A stretch of DNA of 64,000 bases from NCBI GenBank assembly GCA_000023405.1, contig CP001643.1, positions 620,001 to 684,000 on the forward strand. The letters are read 5' to 3'. The translations under genes and the position numbers were made by a program. Shown piece by piece: positions 51,686 through 59,934 of the stretch; the first letter of the stretch is position 1; every line of letters begins with the position of its first letter. The notes under the pieces were generated by a model, which was not told the DNA's origin, made no database searches, and was given only the letters and a program-made list of their open reading frames with translations. The DNA comes from Brachybacterium faecium DSM 4810 (GTDB taxonomy: Bacteria; Actinomycetota; Actinomycetes; Actinomycetales; Dermabacteraceae).

Positions 51686-52149
51686 GGAACAGTCCTCCTC
51701 ACAGGGCGGACCGCCGACGAGGCCCGTCGGCGGACCTTCCCCCACCGTACGCGTCCCACCCGGAATTCTCGCCCGCCCCGACCATCTGCCCTGCCCGGGC
51801 CCGCCGAGGCCCGCCGAGGCCCGACGACCCAGCCACCACCCGGCCCGCCCAGGCCGGCGCACCCGGCCCGCCCGCCCCGGCACCGAACGAACTTCTTGTT
51901 CCCTGCGTGGCCTCAACTCCTCCACGGCGTTGAGGTCACGCCTACGACAAGAAGTTCGTCGTCTTCCCCCACCCGGCCCGGCCCACCCCGCCGGCCCGTC
52001 CTACCCGGCCCGTCCTGCCCGGCCCGCCCGCCGGCCCATGCACCCGCCCTGCCCGGCCCGGGCGCCCACGCACCCGCCCCCACCGGCCCACTCCGCCCCC
52101 GCCTCCCTCCCACCTCCCGGACCGGGCTTGCGCTCTGCGGGGCAGGCTG
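51686..52149. other. Intergenic region between aconitase and aro leader
   Basis: Upstream of the aconitase gene lie about 460 bp with a C-rich tract of CCCGGCCCGCC-like words at roughly 51780-51880 and 51970-52110, interrupted by the nested inverted repeat at 51887-51959. Frames crossing it are Pro/Ala/Arg-rich and do not look coding. Confidence 0.6.
51887..51959. repeat. Nested inverted repeat element, copy 1
   Basis: Outer arms ACGAACTTCTTGT (51887-51899) and its exact complement (51947-51959) enclose inner arms GCGTGGCCTCAAC (51905-51917) and GTTGAGGTCACGC (51929-51941), which pair with one G-T mismatch. The whole could fold as one long hairpin. A related element lies at 56121-56230 with the same outer and inner words. 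This looks like a dispersed palindromic repeat family. Confidence 0.75.
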
Positions 52150-52155
52150 TACTCT
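52128..52155 (+). promoter_or_regulatory. Promoter of the aro leader and DAHP synthase
   Basis: TTGCGC (52128-52133) and TACTCT (52150-52155) have 16-bp spacing. The leader peptide ATG follows seven bases after the -10, so the RNA would start at or very near that ATG. Confidence 0.5.
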
Positions 52156-52162
52156 CTCCGGC

Positions 52163-52222
52163 ATGCAGAACCGTTGGTTTACCTATGCGATGTCGGCTCC
52201 GGAGGGGCCGGCGACCGTGTAG
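52163..52222 (+). CDS. Aromatic amino acid leader peptide (attenuator)
   Basis: The frame encodes MQNRWFTYAMSAPEGPATV and stops with TAG. Trp5, Phe6 and Tyr8 are clustered, so ribosome speed here would report the supply of all three aromatic amino acids, which are the end products of the pathway started by the next gene, DAHP synthase. A -10 box seven bases before the ATG suggests it is translated from the 5' end of the RNA. Leader peptides before DAHP synthase genes are known in corynebacteria (the aroR type); this one differs in having all three aromatic residues close together. Confidence 0.75.
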   Translation: MQNRWFTYAMSAPEGPATV

Positions 52223-52294
52223 CGTCCCCACCTCTCCAGAGCCGACAAGGGCAGAGCAGATGCTCTGCCCTTCGCCATTTCCCGGCGGGCTCTG
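52192..52294 (+). promoter_or_regulatory. Attenuator structures before DAHP synthase
   Basis: Several pairings compete. GTCGGCTC in the leader frame (52192-52199) complements GAGCCGAC (52239-52246), extended by GGAGGGG with CCTCTCC. Next comes the hairpin AAGGGCAGAGC (52247-52257), loop AGAT, GCTCTGCCCTT (52262-52272), the candidate terminator. CAGAGC at 52237 could take the place of the left arm and pair with GCTCTG, or with GGGCTCTG at 52287-52294. The U run is weak (TTCGCCATTT). The sequence shows the alternatives but not which one forms when ribosomes stall. Confidence 0.6.
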
Positions 52295-52328
52295 AGAATC
52301 GGGTCCGCCCCTACCCAGGACAGGACCC

Positions 52329-53441
52329 ATGACCGCTCTCGCCACCGCCACCACCGCCTCTGCCACAGCACCCGCCGGCGCTCCCGACCGTCACATCGCG
52401 AGCTACACGCCGCTGCCCACCCCGGCCGAGCTGCTCGACGAGCTGCCGCTCGGCACCGACCACGCCGCACAGGTCGCCGCCCACCGTGACGCGGTGCGCG
52501 AGGTCCTCGCCGGCCGCGACGACCGGCTGCTGGTCATCGTCGGCCCCTGCTCGATCCATGACCCGGAGGCGGGCCTCGACTACGCCCGCCGCCTCGCGTC
52601 GCTCCAGCATGAGCTGGCCGATGACCTGCTGCTGGTGATGCGCACCTACTTCGAGAAGCCGCGCACCACCGTCGGCTGGAAGGGCCTGATCAACGATCCG
52701 CACCTGAACGGCAGCCACGACATCGCCGCCGGTCTGCGCCGCGCCCGCGCGTTCCTGCGGGAGGTCACCGCGCTCGGCCTGCCCTGCGCGACGGAGTTCC
52801 TCGAGCCGATCAGCCCGCAGTACATCGCCGACCTCATCAGCTGGGGCGCGATCGGGGCCCGCACCACCGAATCTCAGATCCACCGCCAGCTCGCCTCGGG
52901 GCTGTCGATGCCGATGGGGTTCAAGAACGGCACCGACGGCGGGATCCAGGTGGCGCTGGACGCGATGAGCGCCGCCTCCGCCCCGCAGTCCTTCCTCGGG
53001 ATCGGGGCCGACGGGCGGGCGAGCCTCGTCTCGACCACCGGCAACCCGGATGTCTCCCTCATCCTGCGCGGCGGGGCCGACGGGCCGAACTGGGGGCCGG
53101 GGCCGGTGCGCGCCTCCGCCGAGCGGCTCACGGCGCAGGGCCTCTCGCCGCGGCTGATCATCGACGCGAGCCACGGCAACAGCGGCAAGGACCATGTGCG
53201 CCAGGCGGAGGTGGCCCGCATGCTCGCGGACCAGGTCGCCGTCGACGGCGCAGCGGTCGCGGGCCTCATGCTCGAGTCGAACCTGGTGGGCGGGGCGCAG
53301 AGCCTCGACGTCGAGGCGGGGCCGGCCGGTCTGGTGCGCGGCCAGTCGGTGACCGACAAGTGCATGGACCTCGGCAGCACCGAGCAGGTGCTGGGCGCGC
53401 TCGCCGAGGGTGCGCGGCGGGGTCGGGCGGGGGCGGCCTGA
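52329..53441 (+). CDS. 3-deoxy-7-phosphoheptulonate (DAHP) synthase, class I
   Basis: The 370-residue enzyme joins phosphoenolpyruvate and erythrose 4-phosphate in the first step of the shikimate pathway. Class I (AroF/G/H) motifs are clear: LLVIVGPCSIHDPEAGLDYA, MRTYFEKPRTTVGWKGLINDP, ATEFLEPISPQYIADLISWGAIGARTTESQ (as consecutive short motifs), PMGFKNGTDG and IIDASHGNSGKDH. AGGACAGGA precedes the ATG. A leader peptide rich in aromatic codons and a hairpin lie upstream, so it is probably controlled by attenuation. Feedback by Tyr, Phe or Trp cannot be told from sequence alone. Confidence 0.93.
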   Translation: MTALATATTASATAPAGAPDRHIASYTPLPTPAELLDELPLGTDHAAQVAAHRDAVREVLAGRDDRLLVIVGPCSIHDPEAGLDYARRLASLQHELADDLLLVMRTYFEKPRTTVGWKGLINDPHLNGSHDIAAGLRRARAFLREVTALGLPCATEFLEPISPQYIADLISWGAIGARTTESQIHRQLASGLSMPMGFKNGTDGGIQVALDAMSAASAPQSFLGIGADGRASLVSTTGNPDVSLILRGGADGPNWGPGPVRASAERLTAQGLSPRLIIDASHGNSGKDHVRQAEVARMLADQVAVDGAAVAGLMLESNLVGGAQSLDVEAGPAGLVRGQSVTDKCMDLGSTEQVLGALAEGARRGRAGAA

Positions 53442-53613
53442 CGGCGGGGCGGGACCCCGGGCACGGACCGGCAGGCGCAGACGGCAGCAGGCAGGCGGCC
53501 CCGCCGCCCTCCTCGAACATCGCCGCGGGAATACCGCGCACCTCGGCGGGGTTGAGCCAGGGCCCGCCCTCCACCCCGCATCCCCGCTCGTCCGCCCATC
53601 CCGAGGAGCTCCC

Positions 53614-54258
53614 ATCACCCCGGCACCCGCCACCCTGCCCACCCTCGCCGCGCAGGCCCAGCGCCTGCTCGACCTCGACGTCCACACCCTCGCCGGACTG
53701 CCTGCCGAGGCGCTGACCGCCGCGGCCGAGCGGTGGGGGAGCACCCGCACCGACGCCCTGCTCGCGATCGACCCCGCCCTCGCCCCGCCGTCGGCCCTGA
53801 CCCCTCTGCTGCGCCGCGGCGGGAAGCCGGGCTTCGTGGTCGAGGACATGACCGACGTCGACTCCTTCGCCCCGACCGGGGTGGAGCTCGGCGGCGAGCC
53901 GCTCCACCTGGTCGAGGGGCCGCAGCGCGGGGACGAGTTCGAGAACGCCTCACCGGCGGAGGCGCTCGCCGAGCTCACCGCGCGCACCCGCAGCCCGCTG
54001 CTGCTCACGGAGGGCCTCCACTGGGTGCTCCAGCAGCCGGAGGTGCTCGAGCGGGGCCACTGCTTCATGACCATCGGCTCGCGGCGCACGACACCGGGCG
54101 GGGCCGTCGATGCCCGCACCCCGGCGCTGTGGATCAGCAACGGCACGGGGCGGGACGGCAGGGAGAGGAAGGATGCTCCGAAGCTCGGCTGGTGCTGGTG
54201 GAACAACCGCCACACCTGGCTCGGCATCGCCTCCGCCGCGGGGCGCAGCGCGGTGTGA
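53614..54258 (+). CDS. DUF5701-like protein; start codon appears to be ATC
   Basis: The 214-residue frame from 53614 reads ITPAPATLPTLAAQAQRLLD and continues LTPLLRRGGKPGFVVEDMTDVDSF to KLGWCWWNNRHTWLGIASAAGR, which fits DUF5701. Family members start at this point, and GAGGAG (53603-53608) is five bases upstream, yet the codon is ATC. Either ATC is used as a rare start, or ATG was changed here, or translation begins at the GTG at 53410 inside the DAHP synthase gene, adding an Arg/Gly/Pro-rich tail that looks non-coding. Function unknown. Confidence 0.7.
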   Translation: MTPAPATLPTLAAQAQRLLDLDVHTLAGLPAEALTAAAERWGSTRTDALLAIDPALAPPSALTPLLRRGGKPGFVVEDMTDVDSFAPTGVELGGEPLHLVEGPQRGDEFENASPAEALAELTARTRSPLLLTEGLHWVLQQPEVLERGHCFMTIGSRRTTPGGAVDARTPALWISNGTGRDGRERKDAPKLGWCWWNNRHTWLGIASAAGRSAV

Positions 54259-54288
54259 CAGCAGGCCGTCCTGCGCGGGAGGGCTCTG

Positions 54289-54480
54289 TCAGGAGCGGAG
54301 GTCGTGCCGCGCCCCGTGGACGATCGTGACGGCCAGGAAGATCAGGATCGCCGGCGCGAGATCCACGGTGATGTCGAGGAACGGCCGCTGGAAGATCGCG
54401 GCGACGCCCGCGACGAGGACCGCGATCGCCACGAGGTAGAGGGAGACGACGAGCACCAGATACTTCGCTCGGTCGGGCAT
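54289..54480 (-). CDS. Small two-segment membrane protein
   Basis: The 63-residue protein has two hydrophobic stretches (YLVLVVSLYLVAIAVLVAGVA and ILIFLAVTIVHG, each a membrane span) and short charged ends. AGAGGAGGAG lies before the ATG at 54480, a very good site. No family is recognised. It is convergent to the DUF5701-like gene. Confidence 0.75.
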   Translation of the reverse strand: MPDRAKYLVLVVSLYLVAIAVLVAGVAAIFQRPFLDITVDLAPAILIFLAVTIVHGARHDLRS

Positions 54481-54620
54481 CTCTCCTCCTCTGCGCCGCT
54501 GTTCCGCGGCTTCCATGGGAACACGCCGGCTCCCGGTCGGCCAAGGGTGGGCCGCGGGGGCACACAGCCCGGCGCGGCCGTGCCGCGGAGGACTCGGGTG
54601 ACGCATGCGCAGCTCGGCAG

Positions 54621-54626
54621 TACCAT
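54621..54626 (+). promoter_or_regulatory. -10 box for leaderless DUF6226-DUF1990 mRNA
   Basis: TACCAT lies seven bases before the ATG at 54634, with no ribosome site between, as in other leaderless genes of this window. Confidence 0.4.
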
Positions 54627-54633
54627 GCTCGTC

Positions 54634-56070
54634 ATGAGGACGGACGACGCCCCCTGGTGGCACGCGCAGCAGGCCGGCCTGGCCGAAGCCGCGCAGGAGG
54701 ATCCGTCGTTCGCCGAGCACCTGCTGTCCGCAGAGATCCTCGCGCTGCTCGACGAGGTCGAGACCACCTTCGCCGAGACCGGCGCCGACACCCCCGGCTG
54801 GCCGGATCCGCACCTGCGGCCCGACGGCACCGAACGCGACAGCCGCGAGGAGGAGTACAGCCGCTGCCTCGAGCCTGGCAAGTACCGGATCCTCTGGTCT
54901 CGGGCCGAGGCCTGGGCGCGCGTGCTGACCCGCCGCGGCTGGGCCTCCGAGACCGTGCATGAGGATCCGGGCCAGGTCGCGTGGGAGCCCCGTCCCCGGG
55001 TCGCGCCGCAGCGCACCACCGTGCTGGAGCCTCACCGGCCGGGCGCGGAAAGGCTCGTCCTCGCCCGCACCGCGCCCGAGGACGCCCCCGGCAGCACGGA
55101 TCTCCGCAGCGGCGAGGCGATGCTCCCGGGCCTGCTGCTCGGGATCGGCGACCCGGCCGTCACGGTCGAGACCCTCCCCGACTGCGGCTGCGACTCATGC
55201 GACGACGGCTCGGCGTCCCAGCTCGAGCAGCTCGACCGCGCGCTCCTGTCGATCGTCGACGGCTCGCTGGAGGTCGTCATGACCTCCTCGGGCTGCTCGC
55301 AGCGCACCTCCTTCGGCGCCGAGAGCGGCGGCGCCTCCGTGGAGGGCGGAGCCTCCGTGCACGTCACTGCGGGGCCCTGGGGCGAGGAGTGGACGCCCCG
55401 GCCCCTGTGCCCGCCGATCGACCCGCACGAGTCTGAATGGGCCGAGGAGATGCTGCGCGAGCCCTGGCCGGCCCGCCTGCTCGGCGCCGTCCTCGGTGCC
55501 CTGCCGCCGCCCCTCGTCTCCCGGATCGGCCGGCACCGGCCGGGCCGCGCGGGGCAGGCGACCGTCTACGCCCGCCTGCCCGAGGAGGACCAGCCCGTCA
55601 CGGCGCCACGGGATGCGCTGGAGAATCCGCCGCCGGGGTACCGCCGGTTCCGCCGCAGCGCGGTGCTCACCGGCATGGACTTCGCACAGGCCGCCGCGGC
55701 AGTGCGCTCCTGGGCGCTGCACCGGCGCGCAGGACTCCAGGTCAGCGCGACGCACACCCCGCCGCAGGTGGGCACGGAGGTGCGGCTCCGGATCGGCCCG
55801 CGCCCCTTCTCCGTCATCGCGCCCTGCCGAGTGCTGTGGCTGATCGACGAGCCCGACCGCGCCGGGTTCGCCTACGGCACCCTGCCCGGGCATCCCGAAT
55901 CCGGCATCGAGCAGTTCGTCGTCGCCTGCACGCCGACGGGACCGGTGCAGCTGCACCTCGACGCCGTCTCCCGGCCCGCCACCTGGTACGCCCGGCTCGG
56001 CGCCCCGGTCGCCCGGCTCGTCCAGGAGCTCCTCACCCGCCGCTACCTGCACGCCCTCACCACCCGCTGA
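54634..56070 (+). CDS. Fusion of DUF6226 and DUF1990 domains
   Basis: The 478-residue protein has two parts. Residues about 20-240 match DUF6226 (actinobacterial): YSRCLEPGKYRILWSRAEAWARVL, LGIGDPAVTVETLPDCGCDSCDDG with clustered Cys, and LLSIVDGSLEVVMT. Residues about 325-478 match DUF1990 (UPF0548): GYRRFRRSAVLTGMDFAQAA, VGTEVRLRIGPRPFSVIAPCRVLW, and GFAYGTLPGHPESGIEQFVV. The two are usually separate proteins. The frame is continuous with no sign of an error at the join. Functions are unknown; DUF1990 is thought to be a START-like fold. Confidence 0.78.
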   Translation: MRTDDAPWWHAQQAGLAEAAQEDPSFAEHLLSAEILALLDEVETTFAETGADTPGWPDPHLRPDGTERDSREEEYSRCLEPGKYRILWSRAEAWARVLTRRGWASETVHEDPGQVAWEPRPRVAPQRTTVLEPHRPGAERLVLARTAPEDAPGSTDLRSGEAMLPGLLLGIGDPAVTVETLPDCGCDSCDDGSASQLEQLDRALLSIVDGSLEVVMTSSGCSQRTSFGAESGGASVEGGASVHVTAGPWGEEWTPRPLCPPIDPHESEWAEEMLREPWPARLLGAVLGALPPPLVSRIGRHRPGRAGQATVYARLPEEDQPVTAPRDALENPPPGYRRFRRSAVLTGMDFAQAAAAVRSWALHRRAGLQVSATHTPPQVGTEVRLRIGPRPFSVIAPCRVLWLIDEPDRAGFAYGTLPGHPESGIEQFVVACTPTGPVQLHLDAVSRPATWYARLGAPVARLVQELLTRRYLHALTTR

Positions 56071-56120
56071 CCCGCAGCCGGGGAAGCCCCGCCGCCGGGA
56101 ACGTCGCGCGGCGGGGAACC

Positions 56121-56230
56121 AACTTCTTGTCGTCTGCGTGACCTCACGCCGTATATGCCGTCGGGTCAACGCAGGGAGCAAGAAGTTTGTCGTGCCTCGC
56201 GCCGAGGACAAGAAGTTCGTCGTCCTGCCA
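56121..56230. repeat. Nested inverted repeat element, copy 2
   Basis: It starts AACTTCTTGTCGTCTGCGTG (56121-56140), has the inner word CTGCGTGACC matched by GGTCAACGCAG (56164-56174), and ends with two copies of the right outer arm, CAAGAAGTTTGTCG (56179-56192) and ACAAGAAGTTCGTCG (56209-56223). Outer and inner words match the element at 51887-51959. It lies between two convergent genes and may act as a terminator for both. Confidence 0.75.
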
Positions 56231-56236
56231 CCAGGC

Positions 56237-57769
56237 TCAGGCGCTCTGCTCGACCTCGGCGGGGTTCCGCTTCAGGGTGCAGGCGAGCACGATGGCCGCG
56301 GTGGTCATGATGCCGCCGAACGCGAAGGCCCAGGAGGCGCCCGAGGCCTGCGCGAGCTGTTCGGAGGCGCCGGACTCGGAGGCGACCACCGCACCGAGGG
56401 TGAGCAGGGCGATGAACACGGCGGTGCCGAGCGCACCGGCGAGCTGCTGCAGGGTGTTGAGGATCGCGGAGCCGTGGCCGTACAGCTCGCGCGGCAGCGC
56501 GCCGAGGGACAGCGCCATCAGCGGCGTCATCACCATGGCCATGCCGATGCCCAGCGGGATGTTCAGCGCCACGACGTGGCCCTGGGTGGCCTCCGCGTCG
56601 AGCAGGACCACCTCGAGCCAGCACACCAGCGCCATCAGCGCCGCGCCGGGCACCACGATGGGGCGCGGGCCCACCCGATCGTAGAGCGCGCCGACCAGCG
56701 GTCCGAGCAGGCCGGAGGCGGCCGCGCCGGGCAGCATGGTCAGGCCCACGTCGAAGGTGGACATGCCGAGCGCACCGGTCATGTACAGCGGCAGCGCCAC
56801 GACGGTGCCCAGCATGGTGGCGAAGCCCAGCAGGATCACCAGCACGGAGACGGAGAAGGTGCGCACCTTGAGGGGGCGCAGGTCCAGCAGCGGCTCCTGG
56901 CCGCGGGAGAGCATGCGCACCTGGCGGGTGCAGAACAGCACCAGCGCCAGCGCGCCGACGGCGACGACGATCAGCGGCAGCACTCGGTTGCTGCCGTCGA
57001 CGATGCCGCTGATCGAGGCCAGCGCGTAGATCGCGCCGCCGAAGCCGATCGCGGAGAGGATCACCGACAGGACGTCCAGGCGCACGGCCTCGGGCTCGGT
57101 GTAGTTGCGCATGAACAGCAGGCCGATGGTCAGGGCGACCACGACGATCGGCAGCATCATCACGAACAGGTAGTGCCAGGTCCACTGCTCGAGGATGAAC
57201 CCGGAGATCGACGGGCCCAGCGCCGGGGCGGCGGAGATGACCACGCCCACCAGACCCATCACGAGGCCGCGGGCGCGGATCGGCACCAGCGCGAGGATCG
57301 TGGTCATCAGCAGCGGCAGCACCATCGCGGTGCCGGCGGCCTGCACCACCCGGGCGCCGAGCAGCACCGGGAAGGTGGGGGCGAGCATGGCGACGGCGGT
57401 GCCGGCGAGGAACAGCAGCATCGCGACGGTGAACACGGTGCGGATCGACAGCCGCTTCATGAGGAAGCCGGTGGTGGGGATGACCACGGCCATCGTGAGC
57501 ATGAAGCCGGTGGACAGCCACTGCGCGGTGACCGCGGTGATGGAGAGGTCCTGCATCAGCACCGGCAGCGCGACGGAGAGCAGGGTCTCGTTGAGGATCA
57601 TCACGAAGGCGGAGACCACCAGCACCGCGATGATCGGGACGACCTTCACGTCCTGCGGGGCGTCGGGAGCGTGGGTCTCGGCGTCGGCGGCGGAGGCGCC
57701 GCCGGCCACGAGGCCCGGGGTCTCGACGGCGGGGAGCTCTCCGGTGGGGGTGGGCGTGTGCGTGCTCAT
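56237..57769 (-). CDS. MFS drug exporter, DHA2/EmrB type
   Basis: The 510-residue protein has 14 hydrophobic segments and DHA2 features: FVMILNETLLSVALPVLMQDL in the first span, TAQWLSTGFMLTMAVVIPTTGFL, and a GPSISG motif typical of antiporters in span 5. It probably exports drugs or other small hydrophobic compounds in exchange for protons. The N-terminus is uncertain: an in-frame ATG at 57793 adds eight residues, and neither has a strong ribosome site. Divergent or neighbouring regulators of the TetR/MarR type are absent. Confidence 0.87.
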   Translation of the reverse strand: MSTHTPTPTGELPAVETPGLVAGGASAADAETHAPDAPQDVKVVPIIAVLVVSAFVMILNETLLSVALPVLMQDLSITAVTAQWLSTGFMLTMAVVIPTTGFLMKRLSIRTVFTVAMLLFLAGTAVAMLAPTFPVLLGARVVQAAGTAMVLPLLMTTILALVPIRARGLVMGLVGVVISAAPALGPSISGFILEQWTWHYLFVMMLPIVVVALTIGLLFMRNYTEPEAVRLDVLSVILSAIGFGGAIYALASISGIVDGSNRVLPLIVVAVGALALVLFCTRQVRMLSRGQEPLLDLRPLKVRTFSVSVLVILLGFATMLGTVVALPLYMTGALGMSTFDVGLTMLPGAAASGLLGPLVGALYDRVGPRPIVVPGAALMALVCWLEVVLLDAEATQGHVVALNIPLGIGMAMVMTPLMALSLGALPRELYGHGSAILNTLQQLAGALGTAVFIALLTLGAVVASESGASEQLAQASGASWAFAFGGIMTTAAIVLACTLKRNPAEVEQSA

Positions 57770-58003
57770 GTGGGGGAGAGGCGCTTTCTTCATCGTCGTG
57801 CCAGAAGGCCGGGACCCGTGCGGGTCACCCTCCGGCGGGCCGACGGACACCATCCGCGGCCGCGGTGATCCTTTCACGGAGGGGCTCTTCTCGTCACGGT
57901 GATATGAGCCGCTCCGCACTGCACAGCACCGCCCCGCACCGGACCGCACTGCTCCGCTCCGCGCTCACCCGCGCTCACCCGGGCGGTCACCGTGCCGGCC
58001 GGG

Positions 58004-58720
58004 TCAGCCGCGGTGCTGCTGCCACCACAGCGCCGCCTGCACCCGCGAGTCGAGCTGCAGCTTCACGAGGGCGTGCGAGAGGTGGGATTTCACGGTGGTC
58101 ACCTCGACGAACAGCTCCCGGGCGATCTGCTGGTTCGTGCGGCCCTGGGCGACGAGGGCCAGCACGTCCTCCTCGCGCCGGGTGAACGGCGGCTCGGGGC
58201 CGACGGCGGAGCGGCCCGCGGCGGGGTGGCCGGAGGCGCGTCCGCGCAGCTCCGCGACGACGGCGCGGGTCGCGGCGGCGGAGAGCACGGCGTCGCCGCG
58301 GTGCACGTCCCGCACGGCGGCGAGGATGCGCTGCGGGTCCTCGGTCTTCACGAGGTAGCCGTCGGCCCCGGCGGCCAGTGCGCCGAGCACGTACTCGTCG
58401 AGGTCGAATCCGGAGATCACCAGCACGTGCGCGCCGGTCTCGCGCAGCGCCGGGGTGATCTCGATGCCGGTCGCACCGGGCATGCGCACGTCGGTGAGGA
58501 CCACGTCGGGGCGGTGCTCGCGGGCGGCGGCCAGGGCCGTCTCGCCGTCGCCGGCCTGGGCGACGACGGCGAGGTCCGGGGCGGAGTCCAGCAGCGCCAC
58601 CAGCCCGGAGAGCACGGCGGGGTGGTCGTCGGCGACGAGCACGCGGATCGGCGCACTCGCCCAGGCCTCGGGCCGGGGACGATCGGGCCGGGCCTGCTCG
58701 GAGCGGGCGGGGTCCGTCAT
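58004..58720 (-). CDS. Two-component response regulator, NarL/LuxR type
   Basis: The 238-residue protein has a receiver domain (RVLVADDHPAVLSGLVALLD, phospho-acceptor Asp in VVLTDVRMPG, Lys in YLVKTEDP) and a LuxR helix-turn-helix (FTRREEDVLALVAQGRTNQQIARELFVEVTTVKSHLSHAL, as consecutive motifs). It overlaps the sensor kinase gene by 4 nt (ATGA), and the pair is clear. Targets are unknown; the MFS exporter or the GAP-family gene next to it are candidates. Confidence 0.93.
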   Translation of the reverse strand: MTDPARSEQARPDRPRPEAWASAPIRVLVADDHPAVLSGLVALLDSAPDLAVVAQAGDGETALAAAREHRPDVVLTDVRMPGATGIEITPALRETGAHVLVISGFDLDEYVLGALAAGADGYLVKTEDPQRILAAVRDVHRGDAVLSAAATRAVVAELRGRASGHPAAGRSAVGPEPPFTRREEDVLALVAQGRTNQQIARELFVEVTTVKSHLSHALVKLQLDSRVQAALWWQQHRG

Positions 58721-59934
58721 GAGGGCATCTCCTCGTCCTCGAGCTCGTGGCGGGCCCGGGCGGGCAGCCGGGCACGGACCTGCCACAGCTGGGGATCCTC
58801 CCGGGCGAGGGCCGAGCCGGCGCTGCCGCCCACGGCCTCCGCGCGGTGCGCGATCGTGCCGCGCCCCACGCCGGTGCCGGGGGCGGCCGTCGTGGCCCGC
58901 CGGTTGGTCAGCGTGAACGTCACGGCACCCGGCCCGTCCTCGAGCACGACGGTCATCGTCAGCGGCGCCTCGCCGTGGCGCACCGCGTTGGTGACGGCCT
59001 CGGCCGCGATGCGCAGCAGCGCGGCCTGCACGGAGGGCTCGATGCGGGCGGGATCGGTGACGGCGGGATCGAGCTCGACCCGGGCCTGCGGGTCGCGCCA
59101 CCGCAGCCGCGCGGTGAGGGAGGGCCAGTCGAGGGTGACGGCGGGCAGCGCCCCGGCCTCCGCGGAGGAGAGCACCCCGATCATCGAGCGCAGGTCCCGC
59201 AGCGCCGCGTGCGCGCAGTCGCGGGCCGTGGTGAGGGAGCGGTCCCGGGCCGCGGGGTCCTCGAGGGAGGCGGCGAGGCCGGTGTGCAGGGAGACGGCGC
59301 TGAGATGCCCGGCGATGACGTCGTGCAGATCGTGCGCGATCGTGCGCCGCTCGGCCTCCACGGCGTGGGCGGCGCGGGTGGCGGCGAGCTCGTGCTCGAG
59401 GCCCGCCAGCTGCTCGGCCGCACGGCGCGCCTCCCGGTGGTGGCGCACCTCCCAGCCCCACAGCAGCGGGGTGGAGATCATCAGCGCGGCGAGCATCGCG
59501 ACCAGCAGCACCGCCTGCCCGGGCAGACCGGCCACGAGCGCGGCGAGCAGGCACAGCACCCCGAGCGCGATCGCGGCCCGCGTGGTGAGCAGCGCGAGGC
59601 GGCGGCTGCCGTGCATCACCGGCTCGAACAGCGCCTCGAACAGCAGGAAGTAGGCGGAGATCTGCCCGCCCAGCAGGATCTCGGCGAGGCTCAGCGGCCC
59701 GGCCACCGCGAGCGCGAGCTCGGGCCGACGGCGCCGCCACACGAGGCTCGCGCACGCCACCAGCAGCACCGTGAGCGAGACCGGCAGCGCCCAGCCGCCC
59801 TCGGCGCCGAGCAGGCCGTTGCCGTCCAGCCCCAGCACCGGCAGCGCCACCACGAGGGCGGCGTAGGCGGCGGCGACCAGGAGGTCCCGCCGCGCCGGGG
59901 CGGGCCGCGGAGCGGGCGCGGCGGAGGTGGACAT
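58717..59934 (-). CDS. Two-component sensor histidine kinase, NarL type
   Basis: The 405-residue protein has about five membrane segments with very short loops, so no large outer sensor domain, then a dimerisation domain with the phospho-accepting His in RRTIAHDLHDVIAGHLSAV and a HATPase domain (EAVTNAVRHGEA, then GVGRGTIAHRAEAVGGS). It resembles DesK-like kinases that sense the membrane or a membrane signal. It is co-expressed with the regulator downstream. Confidence 0.92.
   Translation of the reverse strand: MSTSAAPAPRPAPARRDLLVAAAYAALVVALPVLGLDGNGLLGAEGGWALPVSLTVLLVACASLVWRRRRPELALAVAGPLSLAEILLGGQISAYFLLFEALFEPVMHGSRRLALLTTRAAIALGVLCLLAALVAGLPGQAVLLVAMLAALMISTPLLWGWEVRHHREARRAAEQLAGLEHELAATRAAHAVEAERRTIAHDLHDVIAGHLSAVSLHTGLAASLEDPAARDRSLTTARDCAHAALRDLRSMIGVLSSAEAGALPAVTLDWPSLTARLRWRDPQARVELDPAVTDPARIEPSVQAALLRIAAEAVTNAVRHGEAPLTMTVVLEDGPGAVTFTLTNRRATTAAPGTGVGRGTIAHRAEAVGGSAGSALAREDPQLWQVRARLPARARHELEDEEMPS

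Noticed and set aside
51780..52110. Pro-rich coding frames across the C-rich gap
   Set aside because: They consist almost only of Pro/Ala/Arg from CCCGGCCCGCC words, and the palindromic element interrupts them.
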